NCBI GenBank assembly: GCA_028279265.1
Contig: JANQOC010000387.1
Coordinates: 1 to 8,324 of the forward strand
From: Hyphomicrobiales bacterium
GTDB lineage: Bacteria > Pseudomonadota > Alphaproteobacteria > Rhizobiales > CAYWUX01
DNA length: 8,324 bases
Direction of reading: 5' to 3'
Positions 1-6,463 of this stretch are shown in pieces. The notes under the pieces were generated by a model. The model worked only from the letters and a program-made list of their open reading frames with translations. It did no database searches and was not told where the DNA came from. Made by a program: the position numbers and the translations under genes. Numbering within the stretch: position 1 is the first letter of the stretch; each line of letters starts with the position of its first letter.

Positions 1-86
1 CCCATGGTACGGGCATAGAAATCCCTGGCCGAAGCGGTATCCCACGTATTCAGTTCATTCCACCATATCTTTCCGCGAAAGGACAT
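1..86 (-). CDS. VOC-family (glyoxalase/bleomycin-resistance fold) protein, N-terminal fragment
   Basis: Only the first 28 codons are inside the window; the gene runs off the left edge. The ATG is at 86-84, with a strong ribosome binding site (GAGGAG, 93-98 on the minus strand) six bases upstream, which fixes the start. The protein begins MSFRGKIWWNELNTWDTASA and continues RDFYARTM. The pattern of an early strand with W-x-E/N-L, then 'D...A..FY...' is the usual first beta-strand and helix of vicinal-oxygen-chelate proteins. These are metal-dependent small-molecule enzymes or binding proteins such as glyoxalase-like and dioxygenase-like proteins. The metal ligands further in cannot be seen, so substrate and exact subfamily are unknown. 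It is divergent from the MFS transporter gene and shares a 144-bp control region with it. Confidence 0.68.
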   Translation of the reverse strand, partial: MSFRGKIWWNELNTWDTASARDFYARTM

Positions 87-230
87 TGTAAACTCCTCAG
101 TTCGACTCCGTGAAGTCAGCTTGCCGCGCTGCCCTGCCGATTGAACTGATCGTTCATGTCGGTTTATGGACAACGAAGCAAAAATGTTATGGTGCATGAC
201 CCGTATGCACAAGCCTGAGGAATTGAATTC
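87..230. promoter_or_regulatory. Divergent control region with two operator-like dyads
   Basis: These 144 bp lie between the leftward VOC gene and the rightward MFS gene and must carry both promoters. Two dyads are visible. One at 142-156 has arms TGAAC/GTTCA around a 5-bp centre and overlaps a possible -35 element (TTGAAC, 141-146). The other, at 192-210, has perfect 6-bp arms GTGCAT/ATGCAC around GACCCGT and sits just downstream of a weak -10-like TGTTAT (185-190). The MFS ribosome binding site GAGGAA (217-222) is eight bases before its ATG. The promoter elements are weak matches and the regulator is not in the window. The dyads are seen directly; their use as operators is inference. Confidence 0.35.
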
Positions 231-1493
231 ATGAACCGGGACCGCCTGTATTTCCTGCTCCTCAATATCGGACATTTTCTGGACCATTTGTTCACACTGG
301 TTTTCGCGACCGTGGCGGCACTGGCCCTGCATCGGGAATGGGGTCTGAGCTATGCAGAATTGCTGGCCTATGCCACTCCGGGTTTCTTTGCCTTCGGCGT
401 TTTCGCTCTTCCGGCGGGCTGGCTCGCCGATAAATGGAGCCGCGACGGCATGATGGTGGTTTTCTTTATCGGCATCGGACTGGCTTCGCTGGCGACAAGC
501 CTTGTGCGCACACCCCTGGAGTTGGGAATCGGCCTGTTTGTAATCGGTATGTTCGCCGCCATCTATCACCCGGTCGGCCTGGCGATCGTCACCCTGAAAT
601 GGCGTAATACGGGCATACGCCTGGCAGCCAACGGGGTCTGGGGCAATCTCGGGGTCGCGAGCGCGGCACTGATCACCGGATTCCTGATCGATCACGGGGG
701 GTGGCGCATGGCGTTTGTCGTCCCCGGCCTGTTTTCCATCTTCATCGGATTTGCTTACTGGGTTCTTCGAAGAGAGACCGTTTTAACGGAAGACAGGGAC
801 CTCAAAAAACTGAAGAAAGATGCACCCATCACAACAGGATCTGTGTCCAACCGTAATTTGCTGATCCGCGTTTCGGCCATCGTGTTCCTGACGACAGCCG
901 TTTCCTCAATCATTTTTCAGTCGACGACCTTTGCCCTGCCGAAAATTTTCGATGAACGCCTGCAGGGGTTGGCGGAACAACTGTCCTTTCTTTTCCGTGA
1001 TGAGAACACGTCTCAGAAAGAGCTCATTGCCAGCATGATCGGCGCGTTGGCTTTTATCGTGTTTGCTGTCGCATCAACCGCACAGCTCGTGGTCGGCAGC
1101 CTACTGGATAGATTTGGACCCCGGCGCATTTTCATGACCATGGCCGCCATTCAACTCTGTTTTTTCTCCCTCATGCCGTCGCAGACCGACGGGCTAGCTC
1201 TGGCGGTTGCCCTCGGGTTCATGATTGGTGCGTTCGGGCAAATTCCCATCAACGACTTCATGATCGGTAAAATGGCAAGCGGGCCGGCGCGGGCGCGGAT
1301 TTACGGAATTCGCTATGTCGTCAGCTTCACGGTGCTGGCTGTGACCCTGCCCCTGATTGCCTTCGTTTATGACAATTGGGGGTTTGACACCCTGTTTTAC
1401 ATTCTGGCGACGACCGCCTTCGTGATCTTTGCGGCCGTATCCGCCCTACCGCGGACCTTGCCGACGCAGCAATTGCAAACCCAAAATGCCTGA
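231..1493 (+). CDS. Major facilitator superfamily (MFS) transporter, 12 TM type
   Basis: This is a 420-residue inner-membrane secondary carrier of normal length for a 12-helix MFS protein. The conserved loop 2-3 motif A is at residues 63-71 (GWLADKWSR) and its second-half echo is at 289-299 (GSLLDRFGPRR), the expected internal duplication. Residues 110-118 (AIYHPVGLA) and the glycine-rich segment 138-150 resemble the fosmidomycin-resistance/YnfM-like MFS branches. A charged cytoplasmic stretch (about 180-210) joins the two six-helix halves, and residues 238-265 form a polar loop between helices 7 and 8. The ATG has GAGGAA eight bases upstream. The stop overlaps the start of the next gene by 8 bp, so the two are probably co-translated and may act together. 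The substrate cannot be told from sequence; import or efflux of a small organic compound is all that is supported. Confidence 0.9.
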   Translation: MNRDRLYFLLLNIGHFLDHLFTLVFATVAALALHREWGLSYAELLAYATPGFFAFGVFALPAGWLADKWSRDGMMVVFFIGIGLASLATSLVRTPLELGIGLFVIGMFAAIYHPVGLAIVTLKWRNTGIRLAANGVWGNLGVASAALITGFLIDHGGWRMAFVVPGLFSIFIGFAYWVLRRETVLTEDRDLKKLKKDAPITTGSVSNRNLLIRVSAIVFLTTAVSSIIFQSTTFALPKIFDERLQGLAEQLSFLFRDENTSQKELIASMIGALAFIVFAVASTAQLVVGSLLDRFGPRRIFMTMAAIQLCFFSLMPSQTDGLALAVALGFMIGAFGQIPINDFMIGKMASGPARARIYGIRYVVSFTVLAVTLPLIAFVYDNWGFDTLFYILATTAFVIFAAVSALPRTLPTQQLQTQNA

Positions 1494-2367
1494 GAGGAAA
1501 AACAGGAAAACAATTCTTTCCACAACTCTGCCGCGATTGCTCCTCGGACCGGGTTTGTTACTTGTGGTTTCGTCCTGGGGGCCGGACGTGCAGGCGCAAC
1601 CCGATGAAGTCGTGCTGCAAGTACGTTCCACAAGCGGGGCAAAACTCAGAACCCTTATTTCCGGAGATCCCCAAAGAGCCAAAGCCAATCTCCTTCTATT
1701 GGCCGGCGGCAACGGTGTGCTGAAAATATCCGGCAAGGGGCAGGTCAAATCAAAAATCAACAACTTCCTGGTGCGCAGCCGTTCCCTGTTTGTAAAAAGC
1801 GGCTTTCTGACCGCCCTGGTGGATGCGCCCATGGACCGGCGCACCAAAACCGGTATTTCAGGCGGCTTCCGAATCTCCAAAGAACATGGTCAGGACCTGC
1901 AGAAAGTGATTGACCGTCTGCGCGGCACCAACCCGGCCTCTGCCAACCGTCCCCCTATCAATGATGCCCCGATCGTGATCGTCGGAACAAGCCGGGGAAC
2001 GGTGTCCGCAGCGAATATCGCATTGGAAACGAAAACCAATGAGGTCAGGGGGCTGATCCTCTCGGCTTCTCTCGTGGCAGCCGACAAATCCGGCGCAGGC
2101 CTGCAAAATCTACGCCTCGAAAAGCTCACCGTGCCGCTCCTGTTTGTGCACAACCGCAGCGACAAATGCCGCGTCACCCCTCTGGGGAAAGTCAGTCGGC
2201 TCGTGAAGAAGCTCGAACGTGCCGGAGTCGATGTCCAACTCCGTATCGTCGATAGCGTTAAAAAGATCAGCGGGGATTGTACAGGCCGCTCCCCCCATGG
2301 CTTTCTCGGAATTGAAGCGCAGGTTATTGCGATCATCAGCACCTGGATCCGGAAAAAGGTTCTTTAG
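1486..2367 (+). CDS. Exported alpha/beta hydrolase (serine hydrolase)
   Basis: A 293-residue protein starting at the ATG at 1486, inside the last codons of the MFS gene (8-bp overlap). A longer reading from TTG 1429 is open, but would bury the signal peptide. No good ribosome binding site precedes 1486, which fits translational coupling. Residues 1-38 form a signal peptide: basic PERKNRK, a hydrophobic core about 17-30, and a likely cut after VQA. The mature part has alpha/beta-hydrolase marks: a glycine-rich oxyanion region (LLLAGGNG, 70-77), the nucleophile elbow GTSRG (167-171, Ser169), a probable acid Asp226 and His271 in SPHGF. Cys228, two residues after the Asp, and Cys265, six before the His, could form a disulfide bracing the active site, sensible for a periplasmic enzyme. 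I recognise it as an uncharacterised secreted hydrolase type; esterase or amidase activity is inferred and the substrate is unknown. Confidence 0.85.
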   Translation: MPERKNRKTILSTTLPRLLLGPGLLLVVSSWGPDVQAQPDEVVLQVRSTSGAKLRTLISGDPQRAKANLLLLAGGNGVLKISGKGQVKSKINNFLVRSRSLFVKSGFLTALVDAPMDRRTKTGISGGFRISKEHGQDLQKVIDRLRGTNPASANRPPINDAPIVIVGTSRGTVSAANIALETKTNEVRGLILSASLVAADKSGAGLQNLRLEKLTVPLLFVHNRSDKCRVTPLGKVSRLVKKLERAGVDVQLRIVDSVKKISGDCTGRSPHGFLGIEAQVIAIISTWIRKKVL

Positions 2368-2420
2368 CTCAATCATCCATATTGGCGCAGAGACATCCGA
2401 ATGGGCTTCCGATCTGACTT

Positions 2421-2436
2421 TCAGAAAGTTTTCTGA
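2421..2436. repeat. Small AT-rich hairpin in the convergent spacer
   Basis: In the 103-bp spacer between the two convergent genes, TCAGAAA and TTTCTGA form a perfect 7-bp inverted repeat around two bases. As RNA this would be about six pairs with a four-base loop. No T-run follows on either strand, so it is at best a weak or factor-assisted end for the MFS-hydrolase transcript. Confidence 0.3.
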
Positions 2437-2459
2437 GGCGCCTGCAGATTCCAAATACC

Positions 2460-2479
2460 AAAGACCGCTTTCAGTCTTT
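2460..2479. terminator. Weak, possibly bidirectional terminator hairpin
   Basis: AAAGAC (2460-2465) pairs with GTCTTT (2474-2479) across an eight-base loop. It spans the stop codon of the leftward BASS-like gene (2471-2473) and lies about 95 bp beyond the rightward hydrolase stop. A short T-run is part of the stem on each strand, so transcripts from both sides could end here. The stem is short and only moderately GC-rich, so this is a tentative call from position and pairing. Confidence 0.3.
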
Positions 2480-3403
2480 TGCGTACATACGTCTCAGGAG
2501 CAGAGGGGTCATGAACATCGGGATCTGATAGCAGCCGATAAAAAGAAGGAGGGGGTCCGTCACCGAAGCCGGCAAGCCGACGAGATAAAGAGCGATATTG
2601 CGATTGCCGGCAATAATGCTGGCCGGCACCTGCTGTGAGGATTGAATTTTGTGACGCAGGCCAAACCAGACGACAATCTGCAGGCCGAAATTAGCAAGGA
2701 AGGCAATTCCAAGCCACAGGGTGAATTTTGCGGGATCCCCGAACAGGGTCGGACCGACACTGGACATCAGGCCAATCACCATTATCCCGAGCGCCAGGGC
2801 GGAGTAGCCGTCAATCGCTTTCATGGCTCGCTCGTCCGGATGTTTGAGGAACATCCAGCGAAGAAAAAACGCCACACCGGTGGCGGCGGCGATGACCAGA
2901 AGGAGGCGGAAGGCGGCCCTGATGACCAGTTCCGTGGAACCCAGGTCCGGAAGCAGCCAGAATGTCGGGAAAAACGTCAGCGGCATCAGGGCCGTACCCA
3001 CGACGAGCAGCTGCAGGGCCGGCGCCGGATCATGACCGGTCATTATGGTGAGGTTCGGCGAACCGGAAATCGAAGGTGCCGACAGCATGAGCGCGAGACT
3101 GGCGATGAGGACACTGCCTTTGAATCCCGCCATGAGTAAAAGGGAAACGAAAATGACCGGCAGCAGCAGCTGGAAGATCAATACGATCCCCAAGGCCGAC
3201 GTCATATTGCGGAAGGCGGCAAGGGCGTTATAGGGGCCAATCCGGAACGCGCCAAGGAAAAGAAGCATGGCGACCAGTTCCGGCAACCAGTCTTTCATCA
3301 GCAGGGCAAGTCTGGGAACAAATATGCCGACGAGCAACCCGGCGATGAGCAAGGTGCGCCCGTAGCGTGCGGCGAGCATGCCGATCGAAACAAATGCGTT
3401 CAC
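2471..3403 (-). CDS. Bile acid:sodium symporter (BASS)-like membrane transporter
   Basis: A 310-residue, almost wholly hydrophobic protein with about ten predicted membrane helices and short loops, the usual size and shape of the BASS family, which couples Na+ to uptake of organic anions. Supporting segments are the early 'LVAMLLFLGAFRI' (43-55), a proline/serine-rich stretch SAPSISGSPNLT (108-119) at the expected place of the first crossover, and AGNRNIALYL (265-274), close to the family's 'SGNRNxALAL' signature in the second crossover. It starts with GTG at 3403, the first in-frame start after a stop only three codons upstream, and lacks a clear ribosome binding site; ATG 3379 (residue 9) is the alternative. 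It follows dctM by 61 bp on the same strand with no terminator between, so it is probably the last gene of the TRAP operon. Family assignment is fairly firm; the substrate is unknown. Confidence 0.72.
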   Translation of the reverse strand: MNAFVSIGMLAARYGRTLLIAGLLVGIFVPRLALLMKDWLPELVAMLLFLGAFRIGPYNALAAFRNMTSALGIVLIFQLLLPVIFVSLLLMAGFKGSVLIASLALMLSAPSISGSPNLTIMTGHDPAPALQLLVVGTALMPLTFFPTFWLLPDLGSTELVIRAAFRLLLVIAAATGVAFFLRWMFLKHPDERAMKAIDGYSALALGIMVIGLMSSVGPTLFGDPAKFTLWLGIAFLANFGLQIVVWFGLRHKIQSSQQVPASIIAGNRNIALYLVGLPASVTDPLLLFIGCYQIPMFMTPLLLRRMYAKD

Positions 3404-3464
3404 CCTAAGCTATCCCGCGGCCAATGAGAGATTCTGCCCCTCATATTTGTAGCCTGTTCTAACC

Positions 3465-4775
3465 TTAACTCGGACCCGCGCGCATGTTCTCCGGCAGGAA
3501 GGTCGCGATTTCCGGAAATGCGATGAGCACGAAGACCATGAGTACCATGATCCCGAACATGGGCAGCGCTGCCCTCGCAATAAAGCTCATTTCATGGGAA
3601 GTCATCCCCTGGAGAACGAACAGGTTGAAACCGATCGGCGGCGTGATTTGCGCCATCTCGACGACAACCACAATGAAAATTCCAAACCAGATGAGATCGA
3701 TACCGGCCTGGCGAATCATAGGTTCGACAACCGCCATGGTCAGCACCACGGACGAAATGCCATCGAGAAACATGCCGAGCACGATATAGAAGACGAGGAG
3801 GACCATCAGCAATTCAAACTTCGACAGCTCAAGCTTGGCAATCAAATCGGCCAGCCCCCGGGGCAGTCCGGTAAAGCCCATGGACAGGGACAGAAACGCC
3901 GCGCCCGCAAGAATGAGGGCGATCATCGCCGATGTCCGGGTCGCGCCCATGAGGCTTTCCTTAAAAGTCGACCAGCTCAGGGATCCCTGACCGGCCGCCA
4001 TGATCAATGATCCGACGACACCGAATGCCGCGGCCTCGGTCGCCGTTGCTATCCCGAGATACATGGAGCCGATGACCACCAGGATAAGGATCAGCACCGG
4101 GATCAAAAACTTTGAATTCGAGAGCTTCTCGGAGAACGACATCGGCGGCTCTTCATTGGGATTGAAGTTCCTGGCGACCTTTGAGTAAATCGCCACATAG
4201 GTCATGAACATGGCCGCGAGTACGATCCCCGGCAGGACACCGGCAATGAACAGCTTGGTTATGGATTCATTGATGGTGACACCATAGACGATAAGTGTGA
4301 GCGACGGCGGTATCATCAGGCCGAGGGTCGCAGCACCCGCGAGTGTGCCGATGACCACGGTTTCAGGATAATTCCGCTTTCTAAGCTCCGGGATCGACAT
4401 TTTACCAACGGTCGTCAGCGTCGCCGCCGAAGACCCCGATACGGCCGCAAAGATCGTACAGCCAACAATATTCGTATGGACAAGACCGCCCGGCAACCGC
4501 GCCATCCATGGGGACAGACCGCGGAACATATCTTCGGACAATCGTGTCCGGTAGAGAATTTCACCCATCCATATGAAGAGCGGAAGCGCTGTCAAAGTCC
4601 AGGATGAGGAGGCGGACCAGATGGTTGTAATCATGGCGTCGCCCGCAGGCCGGGATGTAAACATCTCCACGCCTATAAAAGCGACACCGAGAAGGGCCAG
4701 ACCGATCCACACACCCGTGCCCAGAAGCAGGAACAGGATAAAGAGAAAAATACCTATGAGTTGAATTTCTTCCAT
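3465..4775 (-). CDS. dctM: TRAP transporter large permease subunit (DctM family)
   Basis: A 436-residue inner-membrane protein with about 12 helices, the ion-coupled translocation subunit of a tripartite ATP-independent periplasmic transporter. Family marks are clear: AVSGSSAAT (111-119), LGLMIPPS (151-158) followed by SITKLFIAGVLPG (171-183), and the second-half counterpart TPPIGFNLFV (378-387). The paired 'IPPS' and 'TPPIG' hairpins are where sodium and substrate are handled in this family. The length is typical for a DctM not fused to DctQ. The ATG shares its A with the TGA stop of dctQ (TGATG at 4777-4773), so translation is coupled. A GAGGGG sequence lies about nine bases upstream within dctQ. 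It works with DctQ and the binding protein DctP encoded just upstream. No terminator is seen after the TAA. Confidence 0.96.
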   Translation of the reverse strand: MEEIQLIGIFLFILFLLLGTGVWIGLALLGVAFIGVEMFTSRPAGDAMITTIWSASSSWTLTALPLFIWMGEILYRTRLSEDMFRGLSPWMARLPGGLVHTNIVGCTIFAAVSGSSAATLTTVGKMSIPELRKRNYPETVVIGTLAGAATLGLMIPPSLTLIVYGVTINESITKLFIAGVLPGIVLAAMFMTYVAIYSKVARNFNPNEEPPMSFSEKLSNSKFLIPVLILILVVIGSMYLGIATATEAAAFGVVGSLIMAAGQGSLSWSTFKESLMGATRTSAMIALILAGAAFLSLSMGFTGLPRGLADLIAKLELSKFELLMVLLVFYIVLGMFLDGISSVVLTMAVVEPMIRQAGIDLIWFGIFIVVVVEMAQITPPIGFNLFVLQGMTSHEMSFIARAALPMFGIMVLMVFVLIAFPEIATFLPENMRAGPS

Positions 4776-5317
4776 CAGACATGCCCCTCGCTCGCGTCTC
4801 GAACTTTTTCCGCCTCGATCCGATGTTCTCCGAAGAGGACAAGATGTATCAGATGATCCAGGAGGGCGATGGCGAAGAGTATGGACCCGAGGACCATGCC
4901 CATTTGCGGGATCCAGATCGGCGTTGCATCCTGACCCTGGCTGATATCATTGAAGGTATAGGACCAGTAAGTCGTCTTGACCGCAAACCAGACGAAATAC
5001 CAGGCGAGCCCGGTTCCTATCAAAAAGCACCAGATCTCGACAATGCGCCTGGCACCGGGCCCCAGCGCATTCAACAGAATACTCACGCGTATATGAGCGC
5101 CTCTGTTCAAGGCATGGGCAAATGCGAAGAAGGATGCGGCAGCCATACTGTAACCGGCATAGTCCGGAGCGCCCGGAAAAACCTCTCCGGTCCATCGGGC
5201 CAGCATCTGAAGCAAAATCAGGAAAAGAATGGCGATCAAAAACAAGGCCGCCAACACGCCACCGGCGGTATAGAGCCGGTCCAGGAAAGTTCTAATGGGT
5301 CCGAGAGACGAAGACAC
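4775..5317 (-). CDS. dctQ: TRAP transporter small permease subunit (DctQ family)
   Basis: A 180-residue protein with four predicted membrane helices (about 18-41, 50-68, 90-112 and 133-157), the right size and topology for the small TRAP membrane subunit that packs against DctM. The segment ALNRGAHIRVSILLNAL (69-85) between helices 2 and 3 is the family's typical 'G-x-HIRVD-x-L' motif. Translation starts at GTG 5317 and is preceded by a strong purine-rich site (GGGGGGA) about seven bases upstream. It overlaps dctM by one base. The gap to dctP is 128 bp and contains a strong terminator and a second hairpin, so dctQM probably receives only read-through or a separate promoter's transcription. 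No substrate information comes from this subunit. Confidence 0.93.
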   Translation of the reverse strand: MSSSLGPIRTFLDRLYTAGGVLAALFLIAILFLILLQMLARWTGEVFPGAPDYAGYSMAAASFFAFAHALNRGAHIRVSILLNALGPGARRIVEIWCFLIGTGLAWYFVWFAVKTTYWSYTFNDISQGQDATPIWIPQMGMVLGSILFAIALLDHLIHLVLFGEHRIEAEKVRDASEGHV

Positions 5318-5343
5318 GGACTTTCCCCCCTTAATAAATCTCT

Positions 5344-5379
5344 GAGTGCGGTATCCCTAAATCCAACAAACCGGCACTC
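5344..5379 (-). promoter_or_regulatory. Hairpin in the dctQ leader
   Basis: Read on the minus strand, GAGTGCCGGT pairs with ACCGCACTC: nine base pairs with one bulged C and a loop of 17 bases. It lies between the dctP terminator and the dctQ ribosome binding site, so it would sit in the 5' leader of dctQM or act as a DNA operator. No T-run follows it, so it is not a terminator. It could protect the 3' or 5' end after processing, or control dctQM translation. Pairing is seen; function is inferred. Confidence 0.35.
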
Positions 5380-5404
5380 ACAATCTTAAATTCTAAATCA
5401 GCAG

Positions 5405-5429
5405 AAAAGGGAGGCGAAGTTCGCCTCCC
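5405..5429 (-). terminator. Rho-independent terminator after dctP
   Basis: On the minus strand GGGAGGCGAA and TTCGCCTCCC form a perfect 10-bp inverted repeat around one base (realistically an 8-bp GC-rich stem with a 5-base loop), followed at once by TTTT at 5408-5405. It begins 16 bp after the dctP stop and lies upstream of dctQ on the same strand. The plus strand has no T-run after the stem, so it acts on leftward transcription only. It probably stops most dctP transcripts and allows partial read-through into dctQM. Confidence 0.88.
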
Positions 5430-5445
5430 CAAAATTCCTATCAGG

Positions 5446-6423
5446 CTATTTCATGGCCTGGAAGGCATCGATGATGGCTTTTCCATCGGCGCCCGCGGCT
5501 TTCAACCATTCGGACGTCATGGTATTGCCGATTTCCTTAAGTTCGCCTGTGAGCTTTTCGTTGGCGGGTCCGACTTTCATACCATTTGCAGCCAAACCGT
5601 TGAGGGTGAATTTCGTGTATTCAACAGCACGCCAGTTACCGGCATATTCGGCGAGTGACGCACAACCCTTGACAACATTCTTGTGGGCATCGCTGACGCC
5701 GCTCCAGACTTTCTTATTGATCATGACATAGTTTCGGGGCAGCCAGGCATCCACTTCATAAAAATGTGTCAGGCTTTCCCAGACTTTACGGTCATAACCG
5801 GTTGAACCGGAAGACACCATGGACTCGGCAACGCCGGTCGCAAAGGCCTGTGAAATTTCCGCGGCTTCGATTGTCACCGGCAGCATGCCCGTAAGCTCCG
5901 CCAGTCTTGCGGTCGCGTTATTGTAAGATCGGAATTTGATCCCTTTCATATCGGCGACCGAATTAACTTCTTTCTTGAAGTACAGACCTTGCGGGGGCCA
6001 CGGCACGGAGTAAAGGAGAACCAGATTCTGCTTGTCGAGAATCTTGCTCATCGTCGGCTTTGCGGCTTTCCAGAGTTTCGCGGCATCCTCAAATGAGGTT
6101 GCAAGAAACGGAATAGAATCGACGCCGAAAATTGCATTCTCGTTCTGGTGACCGGACAAAAGGCGCTCGCCGATGGGAGCCTGTCCCGTCTGAATAGCGC
6201 GTTTGATATCGGCACCTTTGAATAGAGAACCTGACGGGTGGGTGACGACTTCGATTTCACCGCCGGTGCCCAGCGTGATGCATTTTGCAAACTCAGCACC
6301 TGTTGCCGAATGGAAATTGGTTGCGGAATAAGCCATGGGCATATCCCATTTTTCGGCAAGCGCCGAGGTCATACCAGCGGTGACCAGTACGCTTGCGGCC
6401 AAAAGACCAGTGAGTTTTTTCAT
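5446..6423 (-). CDS. dctP: TRAP transporter periplasmic substrate-binding protein (DctP family)
   Basis: A 325-residue periplasmic protein that captures the solute and delivers it to DctQM. The start is set at the ATG at 6423 because it has an excellent ribosome binding site (GGAGGA, five bases away) and opens a standard signal peptide: MKK, a hydrophobic core, and ALA|E at residues 21-24. The frame is open for 25 more codons upstream, but that extension would mask the signal and overlap the previous gene. DctP-family marks include KGIKFRSYN (161-168) with the conserved Arg165, which in this family binds the ligand's carboxylate, and NYVMINKKVW (231-240). Length is typical. The ligand should therefore be a carboxylated compound; amino-acid-type enzymes encoded upstream hint at an amino or imino acid. 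The gene is 40 bp downstream of the FAD dehydrogenase and ends at a strong terminator. Confidence 0.95.
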   Translation of the reverse strand: MKKLTGLLAASVLVTAGMTSALAEKWDMPMAYSATNFHSATGAEFAKCITLGTGGEIEVVTHPSGSLFKGADIKRAIQTGQAPIGERLLSGHQNENAIFGVDSIPFLATSFEDAAKLWKAAKPTMSKILDKQNLVLLYSVPWPPQGLYFKKEVNSVADMKGIKFRSYNNATARLAELTGMLPVTIEAAEISQAFATGVAESMVSSGSTGYDRKVWESLTHFYEVDAWLPRNYVMINKKVWSGVSDAHKNVVKGCASLAEYAGNWRAVEYTKFTLNGLAANGMKVGPANEKLTGELKEIGNTMTSEWLKAAGADGKAIIDAFQAMK

Positions 6424-6463
6424 ATTTTTCCTCCAAATTTTCATTTGCAAAAATTGCGCTCCC

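Noticed and set aside
379..562. tRNA, other RNA genes, CRISPR repeats or insertion-sequence ends anywhere in the window
   Set aside because: No cloverleaf, direct-repeat array or transposase was seen on reading through both strands; gaps are short and explained by control regions.
1429..1485. TTG start at 1429 for the hydrolase
   Set aside because: It would put 19 arginine- and proline-rich residues ahead of a standard signal peptide and overlap the MFS gene by 65 bp. ATG 1486 is the better start.
2642..3139. Long plus-strand open frames opposite the BASS-like and TRAP genes (for example 2642-3139 and 4781-5389)
   Set aside because: Their products are highly charged, low in hydrophobic structure, and without start signals or domains. 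They mirror the codon bias of the real minus-strand genes.
3404..3464. A terminator or promoter in the gap between dctM and the BASS-like gene
   Set aside because: Only a 5-bp ATGAG/CTCAT inverted repeat without a T-run was found, and there is no convincing -35/-10 pair.
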